DNA from: Haemophilus seminalis
GTDB taxonomy: Bacteria; Pseudomonadota; Gammaproteobacteria; Enterobacterales; Pasteurellaceae
Length of the DNA stretch: 64,000 nucleotides
Assembly: GCF_006384255.1 (NCBI RefSeq)
Contig: NZ_VCED01000001.1
Coordinates: forward strand, 310,001 to 374,000
Reading direction: 5' to 3'
Below the pieces are notes generated by a model that was not told where the DNA came from, searched no databases, and worked only from the letters and a program-made list of their open reading frames with translations. The position numbers were made by a program, and so were the translations under genes. Numbering within the stretch: position 1 is the stretch's first letter; each line of letters starts with the position of its first letter. Of the stretch, positions 56,050 to 63,886 are shown piece by piece.

Positions 56050-56490
56050 ATGGCAATGAAGAAAGTCATTATGGAAATGATTGAAAAGATACCTGGCGGC
56101 AAAAGTGCGGTTGCAGGGTTTCTTGGATTTTCAGAGGCAGAGCTGAACAATCGTCTTTATCAGACGAAAGGGCAACGTTTTAAAAACGAAGAATTAATCG
56201 CATTGCAGCTTGAGTATGGCTGTACTGATTTTATCGAGGAGCTTTGCCGAAGTGCTGGCGGCCATTTTGTACCGGTACCAGTCGCAGGCGAATTGGACTC
56301 AGTAGAAATCTCAACTTTACAACTGCGTGAACTGTCCGCTCGTGGATTGTTGTTTGAGGAGTTAGAAAAAGCGCTGGCAGATGGCGAAATCACAACCGAT
56401 GAAGAAGACGTGATCCGCAAATTATTAAACAAGCATTTAGCAGCAACACAACACTCAATCGAGTGCGTGATCTCGCTAAATAAACGGTAA
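56050..56490 (+). CDS. YmfL-type phage regulatory protein (CII-like position)
   Basis: 146 aa. The N-terminal IPGGKSAVAGFLGFSEAELNNRLYQTKGQRFKNEELIALQ is typical of YmfL regulators, which occupy the cII position in many lambdoid prophages. The C-terminal half is helical (LRELSARGLLFEELEKALADGEI). It probably activates lysogenic promoters or regulates the right operon; not proven. Confidence 0.75.
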   Translation: MAMKKVIMEMIEKIPGGKSAVAGFLGFSEAELNNRLYQTKGQRFKNEELIALQLEYGCTDFIEELCRSAGGHFVPVPVAGELDSVEISTLQLRELSARGLLFEELEKALADGEITTDEEDVIRKLLNKHLAATQHSIECVISLNKR

Positions 56491-56545
56491 TAAAAAACCA
56501 CGGCGGCAACCGTGGCTAATTAATAAAGTGTTAAACGAGGTGATT

Positions 56546-57265
56546 ATGGCAAATCTAATTCAGATTAGCAATAGCAAAATCAACAATTCCGAAGTTAAAA
56601 CGGTAAATGCGAGAGAATTACATTCATTCTTGGAAGTCTCAACGAGATTTTCAGACTGGATCCAAAGACGAATCTCAGAATATGAATTCGTTGAAAATCA
56701 AGACTTTGTAGTTTTACTCAAAAATGAGAAAAACCATGTAGGGGGTCGCCCTCAGAAAGAAGTTCACATTTCCATTGATATGGCAAAAGAACTATCAATG
56801 GTTGAGCGCAACGAAAAAGGAAAACAAGCCAGACAATATTTTATTGAGATGGAAAAAGTGGCGAAATCCACTGATCCTATGATGCTATTAAACGACCCAG
56901 TTTACTTGCGTGGCGCGCTTGCAACGTATTCCGAAAGGGTGATCGAGCTTACCCCAAAGGCGGAGGCGTTTGATCGTTTAGCAACCGCAACAGAAGGCGC
57001 AATGAATCTCACTAATGCTGCAAAACACTTACAAATGCAACCAAGAGCATTCACCCAATTTTTATTTGCTCATGGTTGGATTTATAAGCGCACTGTTGGA
57101 TCCGCTTGGATTGCTTATCAAGACAAATTGCAGCGCGGTTATTTAGAGCATAAAGCACACCCTGTCACACAACCTGACGGCACGGAAAAAATCTACCCTC
57201 AAGTATTAGTAACTGCAAAGGGATTGGCAAAATTATCCACGATGTTAAATAAGGCGGTGGCATGA
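56546..57265 (+). CDS. AntA/AntB-KilAC phage antirepressor (right arm)
   Basis: 239 aa from ATG 56546, with GAGG 5 nt upstream. An AntA/AntB N-terminal domain (NARELHSFLEVSTRFSDWIQRRISEYEF, VHISIDMAKELSMVERNEKGKQARQYF) and a C-terminal KilAC DNA-binding domain (GAMNLTNAAKHLQMQPRAFTQFLFAHGWIYKR). The N-terminal half is clearly related to the protein at 49443-50093. ATGA overlap with the O-like gene. Confidence 0.85.
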   Translation: MANLIQISNSKINNSEVKTVNARELHSFLEVSTRFSDWIQRRISEYEFVENQDFVVLLKNEKNHVGGRPQKEVHISIDMAKELSMVERNEKGKQARQYFIEMEKVAKSTDPMMLLNDPVYLRGALATYSERVIELTPKAEAFDRLATATEGAMNLTNAAKHLQMQPRAFTQFLFAHGWIYKRTVGSAWIAYQDKLQRGYLEHKAHPVTQPDGTEKIYPQVLVTAKGLAKLSTMLNKAVA

Positions 57266-58062
57266 GTAACGAATCTAAATTTATTCCTAATTTTTTACAG
57301 GTGCCAAATGCTGTTATTGATGAGCTACTGCCTGATTTAACCGGGGCGGAATTGAAGTGTTACTTGGTTGTCATCAGAAAAACCAAAGGCTGGAATAAAG
57401 AAAGCGACAATATCTCAATCAGTCAGTTTATGAAAGCAACTGGACTAAGCAATAGTGCAGTGATTAAAGCCTGTGAATCACTTGTTAAATATGGCTTGTT
57501 AATTAAACAAAATGGCGCAAGAAACACTGGCGTTTATGCGGTAAATTCTTACTCAAAAACCACCTGTGAAGAAAGTTCACAAGTCACCTGTGAAAAAAGT
57601 TCACCTGTGAAAAAAGTTCACAGCACCTGTGAAGAAAGTTCACAAGTCACCTGTGAAAAAAGTTCACACACAATAAACAATATTAAAAACACTATACAAA
57701 ATACAAATAAAAAAACTACGCAAAAAAATTCGCTCGATTTGCTTGCTGAATTCGGAATCGTTGGTCAGCTTGCCGATGACTTCATCACTCACCGCAAATC
57801 CAAAAAAGCGACCATCACCGAAACTGCGCTCAATGGGTATAAGCGCGAAGCTGACAAAGCTGGGATAACGCTGGAGGAAGCAATCGCAATCGCCATTGAA
57901 AGAGATTGGCGCGGATTTAATGCGAGCTGGAATTGGCGCGGTGACAGCATAGCAACGGCTACAAACACCCGAAAAACAAGCACTTTTGCCGATGACGGTT
58001 CTTGGGCTGTTGGCAGAAAATTAAATATCGATCCTGAACTCATTCCAGAGGAGTTGAGATGA
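57262..58062 (+). CDS. Phage replication initiator, O-like
   Basis: 266 aa. N-terminal winged helix of the phage replication protein O type (PNFLQVPNAVIDELLPDLTGAELKCYLVVIRKTKGWNK). A Cys/Glu/Ser/Lys-rich low-complexity middle is encoded by the iteron array, then a C-terminal helical domain (LAEFGIVGQLADDFITHRKSKKATITETALNGYKREADKAG). Binds its own internal iterons to start replication and recruits the helicase through the P-like protein, which overlaps by 4 nt. Confidence 0.85.
   Translation: MSNESKFIPNFLQVPNAVIDELLPDLTGAELKCYLVVIRKTKGWNKESDNISISQFMKATGLSNSAVIKACESLVKYGLLIKQNGARNTGVYAVNSYSKTTCEESSQVTCEKSSPVKKVHSTCEESSQVTCEKSSHTINNIKNTIQNTNKKTTQKNSLDLLAEFGIVGQLADDFITHRKSKKATITETALNGYKREADKAGITLEEAIAIAIERDWRGFNASWNWRGDSIATATNTRKTSTFADDGSWAVGRKLNIDPELIPEELR
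57562..57667 (+). other. Prophage replication origin: five iterons inside the O-like gene
   Basis: Five copies of the 19-bp unit ACCTGTGAARAAAGTTCAC at 57562-57580, 57586-57604, 57603-57621, 57625-57643 and 57649-57667. Each contains the dyad GTGAA-N4/5-TTCAC. They are followed by a strongly A-rich stretch (57670-57730), the expected unwinding region, as in lambda ori. Confidence 0.88.
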
Positions 58063-58694
58063 AAAACGTAATTCCAATGGATCCAGCAAAAAGTACGGTC
58101 ACAAAGTCTAGTATTCCCAGCAACGCCGTTCGCTTAATTGACCGGATGTTTGTGCGATTGAAATCCATCTTTCCAGCATGGAAACAGGCGTTTGCTAGTG
58201 AAGTTGAGTATAACGAGACTAAGCAAGTATGGCTCGAAGAGCTATTCAAAGCTGGCGTAGTTGAACCGATGAAATTAAAACACGGACTTGATTTAGCAGC
58301 AAAATCGACCAGTCCATTTTTCCCAAGTGTAGGGCAATTTATTGCTTGGTGCGAGTTTGAAAGTTATCACGAATTAGGCTTACCAACACTAGAAGAACTT
58401 GAGCAACGACTTAAAAAATACTTTGGTTATGCGAAAGAGCCTCACAATTTTAATTTTCGCTCCCCAGCCGAATATTGGTTGCTTTCTGAACTTTACCGAA
58501 ATTACAGCAAGAAGAAATGGGAAGATTGTCAAAAAGCAATGCCACGTATTTTGGCTCAAGCCGTTGTAAAAGTGCGGTCTGGGGATGAATTTGAGCCTAT
58601 TCCAATAGCGATTGAAGAAAAAACCAAAGTTATCGATAGACAGGTAGCAATTCAAGGCGTAGCTAGATTAAAAACGATTATGGGGGGGAATTAA
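58059..58694 (+). CDS. Phage replication protein P-like helicase loader
   Basis: 211 aa. Matches the replication P family: AVRLIDRMFVRLKSIFPAWKQAFASEVEYNETKQVWLEELFKAGV and KSTSPFFPSVGQFIAWCE. It would recruit the host DnaB helicase to the O-bound origin. Overlaps the O-like gene by 4 nt. Confidence 0.82.
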   Translation: MKNVIPMDPAKSTVTKSSIPSNAVRLIDRMFVRLKSIFPAWKQAFASEVEYNETKQVWLEELFKAGVVEPMKLKHGLDLAAKSTSPFFPSVGQFIAWCEFESYHELGLPTLEELEQRLKKYFGYAKEPHNFNFRSPAEYWLLSELYRNYSKKKWEDCQKAMPRILAQAVVKVRSGDEFEPIPIAIEEKTKVIDRQVAIQGVARLKTIMGGN

Positions 58695-59285
58695 ATGTCT
58701 GAACAACAATTTGATAAAGATACATGGCAAACACCACACTATGTTTTTGAATGGCTATCTCAACGTTTCGGATGGTTCGATCTTGATGGTTGCGCAACAG
58801 CAAACAACGCCTTGACATGTCACTATATCGGCGAACCTAACTCAGATAATGATGAGCATCAATCAATCGCAGATGACTTTCTAATGCCGATTGAGCAAAT
58901 GTTAGATGTATTGTTGGACGAAGTCGCAGAACGTTGTTCGGCTCCGTTAAGAATCTATGTGAACCCGCCTTATTCTAACGTTACACCATATCTACAACGC
59001 GCAAAAGAATTATGTGATGCCGGTTATTTAGTCGTGATGTTACTCAACAATGATAAATCTACTCAATGGTATCAAAACCACATTCAAGGCGTGGCGAATG
59101 AAGTGATTGATATCACAGGTGGTCGAATTGCATTTATCAACCCTGTAACAGGAAAAGAAATCAAAGGGAATAGCAAAGGACAAATGGTCGTAGTCTTTGA
59201 TCCGACAATGGAAGACTTTGTCACACGTTCAATTAGCCTTGATTTTATTAAAAAGGTTGGTGGATATATCCACGTGGAGAAATAG
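58695..59285 (+). CDS. Phage DNA N6-adenine methyltransferase (Dam family)
   Basis: 196 aa. DTWQTPHYVFEWLSQRFGWFDLDGCAT and the catalytic NPPYSNVTPYLQRA identify the phage adenine methylase family (PF05869). Likely protects phage DNA or alters regulation. GGGGGGAAT lies directly upstream of the ATG. Confidence 0.9.
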   Translation: MSEQQFDKDTWQTPHYVFEWLSQRFGWFDLDGCATANNALTCHYIGEPNSDNDEHQSIADDFLMPIEQMLDVLLDEVAERCSAPLRIYVNPPYSNVTPYLQRAKELCDAGYLVVMLLNNDKSTQWYQNHIQGVANEVIDITGGRIAFINPVTGKEIKGNSKGQMVVVFDPTMEDFVTRSISLDFIKKVGGYIHVEK

Positions 59286-59289
59286 GTCA

Positions 59290-59799
59290 ATGGCTTGCAG
59301 TGTTGATGATATTAAAAAAGCGCACGGGAAACGAACTGAAGGGCGGTTAAAAATTCAGATGATTAAGTTACAAGGCGGTGTTCTTGCACCACTTGATGAG
59401 CTGGAATCAGAAGAATTGAAATCATTAAAAAATGGTGAGCAGTATGAAATTGAAATCATCCGTACACGCAATCCCGCTTTCCATCGTAAGGTGTTCGCCT
59501 TTTTTAAGTTCTGTTTTAACCATTGGGCTGCAGATAAAACAGAATGGGAACACTTTGATGAACGTAAGCAATTTGACACCTTTCGCAAGCATCTAACGGT
59601 ATTGGCTGGGTTTTACGAATCTACATACAACATTAAAGGGGATTTGAGGATTGAGGCGCAATCCTTGAGTTATGGAAACATGGAGCAAGCAGAGTTTGAA
59701 AGCTGTTACAAGGCGTTAATTAGTGCAGCAATCAAGCATATTTTTAACGATTCAACCGATGAAAATACGTTAAATCAGTTATATGAGTTCTTTTGGTAG
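59290..59799 (+). CDS. DUF1367-family phage protein
   Basis: 169 aa from ATG 59290. IKLQGGVLAPLDELESEELKSLKNGEQYEIEI, NPAFHRKVFAFFKFCFNHW and the C-terminal DUF1367 block are clear. Common in lambdoid nin-like regions with unknown role. 4 nt after the methylase. Confidence 0.82.
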   Translation: MACSVDDIKKAHGKRTEGRLKIQMIKLQGGVLAPLDELESEELKSLKNGEQYEIEIIRTRNPAFHRKVFAFFKFCFNHWAADKTEWEHFDERKQFDTFRKHLTVLAGFYESTYNIKGDLRIEAQSLSYGNMEQAEFESCYKALISAAIKHIFNDSTDENTLNQLYEFFW

Positions 59800-59808
59800 G
59801 AGTTAGAT

Positions 59809-60000
59809 ATGGACTGGATTATTTACTTTGCGCTGATGTTGATAGTGATGAGCTTACCTTTATTAGCACTTCTTTTGGGGCTAATTTCACCATTCATTGC
59901 TAGATTTTTTAACTGGATATTGGTCGTAAGCACATTGGGATATTTTATCTTGATTGCAGTCGGTCTTGGTTATGGTGTGATTAGTTTGGGGGCTAAATGA
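59809..60000 (+). CDS. Small phage membrane protein, 63 aa
   Basis: Two hydrophobic helices (IIYFALMLIVMSLPLLALLLGLI and WILVVSTLGYFILIAVGLGYGVI). AGGAG site upstream. Function unknown. ATGA overlap with the next tiny ORF. Confidence 0.6.
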   Translation: MDWIIYFALMLIVMSLPLLALLLGLISPFIARFFNWILVVSTLGYFILIAVGLGYGVISLGAK

Positions 60001-60086
60001 AATTAAACGATGACGAGATTTTAGAGTTAAAAATCGTACTTTGGATTGTGGCAGTTTGGTTAATTTTTCAGATGGTGTTTGGATAA
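59997..60086 (+). CDS. Tiny membrane-type ORF, 29 aa
   Basis: MKLNDDEILELKIVLWIVAV then WLIFQMVFG. It starts in ATGA overlap with the preceding gene and ends in TAATG overlap with the YbcO-like gene, so translational coupling on both sides supports it as real. One transmembrane helix. Confidence 0.5.
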   Translation: MKLNDDEILELKIVLWIVAVWLIFQMVFG

Positions 60087-60370
60087 TGAGTAATTTGAGA
60101 AAAGAAGCGAAGGGGAGAGAGTGTCAAGTGCGGTTGCCTGGTATTTGTAATCATAATCCTGAAACGACCGTATTAGCACATTATCGTATGGCAGGATTAA
60201 ATGGAGTTGGTATGAAGCCCGATGATATTTTTGGTGCTTGGGCATGCTCATCTTGCCATGATGAATGTGACCGTAGAACTAGAAAAATGGATGCTGAATA
60301 TGTCCGCCTAGCACATGCTGAAGGTGTGTTGCGAACACAGCAAATTTTGCGCAAGGAGGGCAAGTTATGA
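60086..60370 (+). CDS. YbcO/DUF1364-type phage nuclease-like protein
   Basis: 94 aa from ATG 60086. CQVRLPGICNHNPETTVLAHYR and FGAWACSSCHDECDRRT show the Cys pairs and His of the HNH-like YbcO family in the nin region. Upstream of rusA, the usual order. Confidence 0.85.
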   Translation: MSNLRKEAKGRECQVRLPGICNHNPETTVLAHYRMAGLNGVGMKPDDIFGAWACSSCHDECDRRTRKMDAEYVRLAHAEGVLRTQQILRKEGKL

Positions 60371-60729
60371 GTGATTGGCTTGAAATCTGTCTGCCATACC
60401 CACCGAGCGTGAATCATTATTGGAAGCACACAAGGCAAGGTAAGCATTACATATCAAAAGCAGGACGGGAATTTAAACGTGTTGCTACTGAGGTTTGCTC
60501 ACAGTTCGATCCATTTGAAAGTGCGGTTGAAATTAAGATGGAAATTTACTTTCCCGATAATCGTCCGCGCGACCTTGATAATTTGCCTAAAGGAATTTTT
60601 GATAGCTTAGTTGGCGCTGGCTTAATTAAAGATGATAACCGGAAAATTATTCGTAAATATTCGATTGAAGAGAAAGGCGTAGTAAGCAAAGGTAAGTCAA
60701 TCATTAAAATTAGAGGCATTCATGCGTAA
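60367..60729 (+). CDS. rusA: Holliday junction resolvase RusA
   Basis: 120 aa. CLPYPPSVNHYWKHTRQGKHYISKAG and DNRPRDLDNLPKGIFDSLVGAGLIKDD contain the conserved Asp residues of RusA. Resolves Holliday junctions in phage recombination. ATGA overlap upstream. Confidence 0.93.
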   Translation: MSDWLEICLPYPPSVNHYWKHTRQGKHYISKAGREFKRVATEVCSQFDPFESAVEIKMEIYFPDNRPRDLDNLPKGIFDSLVGAGLIKDDNRKIIRKYSIEEKGVVSKGKSIIKIRGIHA

Positions 60730-61231
60730 ATTTAGCGAGTTACCAGAACTAACGATTGAACAAGAAGAATTTGTTGACCGTAATATGTATCAATGGGGTG
60801 CCTGGGTGCGCAGCGGTAGGCTTGATAAACCGCAATTAAATATTATTGCAAAACTAATGCAATCAGTCATTCCTGCAGAGTCAAATGAACCAATTTGCGA
60901 TGATTCAACAGGAATGATGATTAGTGAAGTTATTGATCGATTCTTCTTTAAAAGCGACCGAACCTTACACTATATTGTATTTTCGTATTACGTTAATAAA
61001 AGCACAATCAATCACATAGCGGTTAAACTTCGAGAAAACTGCGGAGAAATAAAAATGCAACCGTGTGCAGGTAAGCCAGATATTCGCACTCCAAGCCTCA
61101 AAACAATGAAGCGAAATGTCGAAAAAGAGCTAAAATTAGCGAAAGCAATAATTCACGAACTTCTTATAACTGGGTTCGTTATTTTGCGAACTGGACGACA
61201 AAATGCAAGAAGTATCAAAATTACTTATTGA
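60722..61231 (+). CDS. Q-type antitermination protein (DUF1133-like)
   Basis: 169 aa. DRNMYQWGAWVRSGRLDKPQLN and the helical C-terminal part match late-gene antiterminator Q / DUF1133 proteins. Its position directly before a strong promoter and terminator pair supports a role in late transcription. Confidence 0.75.
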   Translation: MRKFSELPELTIEQEEFVDRNMYQWGAWVRSGRLDKPQLNIIAKLMQSVIPAESNEPICDDSTGMMISEVIDRFFFKSDRTLHYIVFSYYVNKSTINHIAVKLRENCGEIKMQPCAGKPDIRTPSLKTMKRNVEKELKLAKAIIHELLITGFVILRTGRQNARSIKITY

Positions 61232-61257
61232 CAAACCTTGTCATCTTGTCCTATCAT
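61228..61257 (+). promoter_or_regulatory. Late promoter (pR'-like)
   Basis: -35 TTGACA (61228-61233), 18-bp spacer, -10 TATCAT (61252-61257), overlapping the end of the Q-like gene. Confidence 0.75.
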
Positions 61258-61311
61258 TTAGATGTAAGGTGGTCGTTGTGTAAGTGATGTTCACCGAATA
61301 AATTTTTACAG

Positions 61312-61339
61312 CCCTGATCGGAAACGGTCGGGGTTTTTT
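61312..61339 (+). terminator. Late-leader terminator (tR'-like)
   Basis: CCCTGATCG-GAAA-CGGTCGGGG, all nine pairs formed (two G-T wobbles), then T6. Ends a leader of roughly 75 nt from the late promoter. Confidence 0.9.
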
Positions 61340-61352
61340 GTTATCCAACAAT

Positions 61353-61426
61353 AAGGGCGTAGTCTAATGGTAAGACAGCGGTCTCCAAAATCGCTAATTG
61401 AGGTTCGATTCCTTGCGCCTTTGCCA
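61353..61426 (+). tRNA. Phage tRNA-Trp (anticodon CCA)
   Basis: Full cloverleaf by eye: acceptor AAGGGCG/CGCCTTT (one G-T), D arm GTCT/AGAC with GG in the loop, anticodon stem GCGGT/ATCGC with loop CTCCAAA, 4-nt variable loop, T arm TGAGG/CCTTG with loop TTCGATT, discriminator G and encoded CCA. It lies between the two late terminators and differs strongly from what a host tRNA-Trp should look like. Confidence 0.88.
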
Positions 61427-61432
61427 TATCAC

Positions 61433-61461
61433 AAGCTCACGTTAATGCGTGGGCTTTTTTA
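61433..61461 (+). terminator. Second late terminator, before the lysis genes
   Basis: AAGCTCACG-TTAATG-CGTGGGCTT (one T-G wobble) followed by TTTTATT. Lies between the tRNA and the holin gene, so expression of lysis genes should need antitermination. Confidence 0.85.
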
Positions 61462-61486
61462 TTGCCTAAAAAATTAGGGGGGAAAT

Positions 61487-61846
61487 ATGCCAATTAAAGA
61501 GCCTGATGTATGGGCGTTAATATGGTCTTGGTTACAAATTAATTTGAGTTCTAGCTCTATTCAAAGCGCCCTTTGGGCATTATTTATTTCTATTTTAAGA
61601 CTTGGATTTATGCGTAAAAAACCAAGTTTCCGATATGTGTTCATTGATGCAGCTATGTGTGCCTCAATTGCTGGCGTAGCAGTGCCTATCTGCACTCATA
61701 TTTTTGGGCATAGTGAATACTCATCGTTTCTTGGCACGATGATTGGGTTTGTTGGTACTGAGAAAATTCGCGAATTCTTATTTAAATTCATTAATCGGAG
61801 AATTGAAAAAGATGACAATGATGATTTCCGAAGTGACGTTCAATAA
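61487..61846 (+). CDS. Phage holin, lambda-family-like
   Basis: 119 aa. Hydrophobic segments around SIQSALWALFISILRLGFM, FIDAAMCASIAGVAVPICTHIF and FLGTMIGFVGTEKIREFL, with a charged C-terminal tail, fit Phage_holin_3. Opens the inner membrane for the endolysin. First lysis gene, overlapping the endolysin start. Confidence 0.82.
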   Translation: MPIKEPDVWALIWSWLQINLSSSSIQSALWALFISILRLGFMRKKPSFRYVFIDAAMCASIAGVAVPICTHIFGHSEYSSFLGTMIGFVGTEKIREFLFKFINRRIEKDDNDDFRSDVQ

Positions 61847-62414
61847 AATTTTCCCTCATGCAGTTAATGGTGTTTATCAAGCTATTTCAGAACAAATAGA
61901 AAAAGCAGGTTGTATAACTAAGATGCAACAAGCTATGTTCTTAGCTCAATGCGGGCATGAAAGTGGAGGATTTACAAGATTTAAAGAAAACTTAAATTAT
62001 TCTTGGTCTGGGCTTTCTCAAACTTTCCGTAAATATTTCCCCGATCCACTTACAGCCAAGAAATATGAGCGCAAACCTGAGCTCATAGCCAATCGTGTTT
62101 ATGCTAATCGTTTAGGTAATGGAGATGAGAAAAGCGGAGATGGTTGGAAATATCGTGGTCGTGGACTAATTCAGATCACAGGTAAGGATAATTATGCCGC
62201 GTTTAGAAAATGGTTAGGTAGAGATATAGAGCCAGAAGATATAGCAAGTAATTTAGACTTATCAGTTAAAGCTGCTGTTTGGTATTGGAAACTCTGTGAA
62301 TTAGCTGATCTTAATTCGGTAGAGAAAGTGACTCGAAGAATTAATGGTGGGCTAAATGGCATTGATGAGCGTTGCAAGCTATATCGAGCATTAATGGTAA
62401 CTGATAATGACTAA
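61812..62414 (+). CDS. GH19-type endolysin
   Basis: 200 aa from ATG 61812 (MTMMISEVTFNKIFP). The chitinase-19-like core has CGHESGGFTRFKENLNYS (catalytic Glu), the DGWKYRGRGLIQITGKDNYAAF block and a C-terminal RINGGLNGIDER. Cleaves the peptidoglycan glycan strand. No signal peptide, so it depends on the holin. Confidence 0.9.
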   Translation: MTMMISEVTFNKIFPHAVNGVYQAISEQIEKAGCITKMQQAMFLAQCGHESGGFTRFKENLNYSWSGLSQTFRKYFPDPLTAKKYERKPELIANRVYANRLGNGDEKSGDGWKYRGRGLIQITGKDNYAAFRKWLGRDIEPEDIASNLDLSVKAAVWYWKLCELADLNSVEKVTRRINGGLNGIDERCKLYRALMVTDND

Positions 62415-62730
62415 GTACATTTACATAGTGTTAGGGGTTGTTGTAGTAGTTTTGTTTGGTGCATTGCGTTACCAATCAAGTGTTATAGATGAGTTGAACA
62501 TAACCACAAAGCAACAAGCTCAGACCATTCAGCAGCAAGAAGATGCGAACAAGGCATTGACCATTGCACTACAACAAGAGCGTGATGCGGTAATAGCACA
62601 ACAGCAACGTAATGATGAAATAGAAAGGGTGGCAACAGAAAATGCTGAATCAGTTAAAACAATCATTAAGACACAACCTTGTGCTCACACTCGTTTGCCT
62701 CAGTCTGCTCTTGACCGCCTGTACAAATAA
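62407..62730 (+). CDS. Rz-like i-spanin
   Basis: 107 aa. N-terminal transmembrane segment ([17 protein letters not shown]) then a Gln-rich coiled coil ([34 protein letters not shown]). Typical inner-membrane spanin; it overlaps the endolysin by 8 nt and contains the start of the o-spanin gene in another frame. Confidence 0.82.
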   Translation: MTKYIYIVLGVVVVVLFGALRYQSSVIDELNITTKQQAQTIQQQEDANKALTIALQQERDAVIAQQQRNDEIERVATENAESVKTIIKTQPCAHTRLPQSALDRLYK

Positions 62731-62923
62731 AGTCACGACCAAAGCAGAATATATTTACCCGCCTCAAGCCTACACTGCACCTTGTGTTAAAACAGCATTT
62801 ACTGGTGAGACATACGGTGATGTAGTCATACAGCTAGTTAAGGTAACAGCAGAGCGAGATAAGTGCGCAAGCCAAGTAGATAATCTCAATAAGTGGATTA
62901 ATCAAACCAAGACCGCCAATTAA
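62642..62923 (+). CDS. Rz1-like o-spanin lipoprotein
   Basis: 93 aa. Signal and lipobox LLTAC (lipid-anchored Cys near residue 27), then Pro/Tyr-rich PPQAYTAPC. It starts out of frame inside the i-spanin gene and ends beyond it, the classical overlapping Rz/Rz1 design. Confidence 0.8.
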   Translation: MLNQLKQSLRHNLVLTLVCLSLLLTACTNKVTTKAEYIYPPQAYTAPCVKTAFTGETYGDVVIQLVKVTAERDKCASQVDNLNKWINQTKTAN

Positions 62924-62938
62924 AGTGCGGTCTTTTTT
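62909..62938 (+). terminator. Terminator overlapping the end of the o-spanin gene
   Basis: AAGACCGC (62909-62916) with GCGGTCTT (62927-62934) followed by TTTTT. The right arm includes an uptake signal. Confidence 0.75.
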
Positions 62939-62964
62939 TATCAATAAAAACAACAGGAGCAATT

Positions 62965-63351
62965 ATGCTAACAATCAAAATTATACAAGACGGTGTAACG
63001 TCAATTACTGAAAGCAATAGCTTTGTATTTTACGATGAGACTTCTCGTGAGTTCGAAGAGATGACTAGATTGGCAGACAAATTAAAAGAGAGACCTATCA
63101 CACTTAACGGCATCTACTACACTCAACCAATCTATGGAGACCAAGAGTGTAAAGAGGTTATCCGTGAGGAATCAATCTACTGCTCGGCAAGAAACAATCC
63201 AACATCAATCTTTGGTGTAATAATTGATTTTATACCGGACGATGAGTACGGCGATCAAGGCATTGAGAAAGAGATTGCATACAGATTAATTGGGGATGGA
63301 GACCACATCTACGTTACCAATGAGCAAGGTAAGACGGTTTTTAATATTTAA
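62965..63351 (+). CDS. Hypothetical phage protein, 128 aa
   Basis: Not recognised. Soluble alpha/beta-type sequence (MLTIKIIQDGVTSITESNSFVFYDETSREFEE...), with AGGAG upstream. It lies between the lysis and packaging modules, a common place for accessory genes. Confidence 0.6.
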   Translation: MLTIKIIQDGVTSITESNSFVFYDETSREFEEMTRLADKLKERPITLNGIYYTQPIYGDQECKEVIREESIYCSARNNPTSIFGVIIDFIPDDEYGDQGIEKEIAYRLIGDGDHIYVTNEQGKTVFNI

Positions 63352-63364
63352 GTAAGGATTTCCT

Positions 63365-63886
63365 ATGTCAGACGTGAAAGGAAAATCCACGTCTGATGGC
63401 GTGGGGAAGAAAAAAACTGGTCGCCCATCATCTTATGTAAAGGAAGTGTCTGATGATATTTGTCAGCTTATCGCTCAAGGTGAAAGTTTGCGTAAGATTT
63501 GTAAGCGTCCTGGAATGCCAAGTTTATCAATGGTATTTCGTTGGTTGAATGAACAAGCTGAATTTCGGGATCAGTACGCGCGTGCGCGCGAGAACCAAGC
63601 CGATTTTTTGCTTGAGGAAATGTTGGAGATTTCAGATCTTGCTACTCCCGAAGATGTTAGCGTAGCTAAGTTGAGAGTTGATGCTCGTAAATGGTACATC
63701 ACCAAAGTCGCCCCTAAAAAATATGGCGATAAAGTAACGCAAGAAATCACCGGTGTTAATGGGGCGCCGATTGAGCAAAAAATATCTATGGATTTATCAA
63801 GGTTAAGTGTCGATGAACTCAAACTTCTTAGAGAGCTTAAATCTAAAGCAACTGAATGCAATGATAGCTCAAAAGAGCTTGATTGA
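63365..63886 (+). CDS. Terminase small subunit
   Basis: 173 aa. A basic Gly/Lys N terminus, HTH region (QLIAQGESLRKICKRPGMPSLSMVFRWLNEQAEFRDQYARARENQADFLLEEMLEI) and VDARKWYITKVAPKKYGDK are typical of small terminases that recognise pac/cos DNA. Its end overlaps the next gene. Confidence 0.85.
   Translation: MSDVKGKSTSDGVGKKKTGRPSSYVKEVSDDICQLIAQGESLRKICKRPGMPSLSMVFRWLNEQAEFRDQYARARENQADFLLEEMLEISDLATPEDVSVAKLRVDARKWYITKVAPKKYGDKVTQEITGVNGAPIEQKISMDLSRLSVDELKLLRELKSKATECNDSSKELD

Noticed and set aside
57562-57667. CRISPR-like direct repeats
   Set aside because: Spacing is only 0-5 bp, the units are dyads within an O-like gene, and an A-rich stretch follows; an origin fits better.
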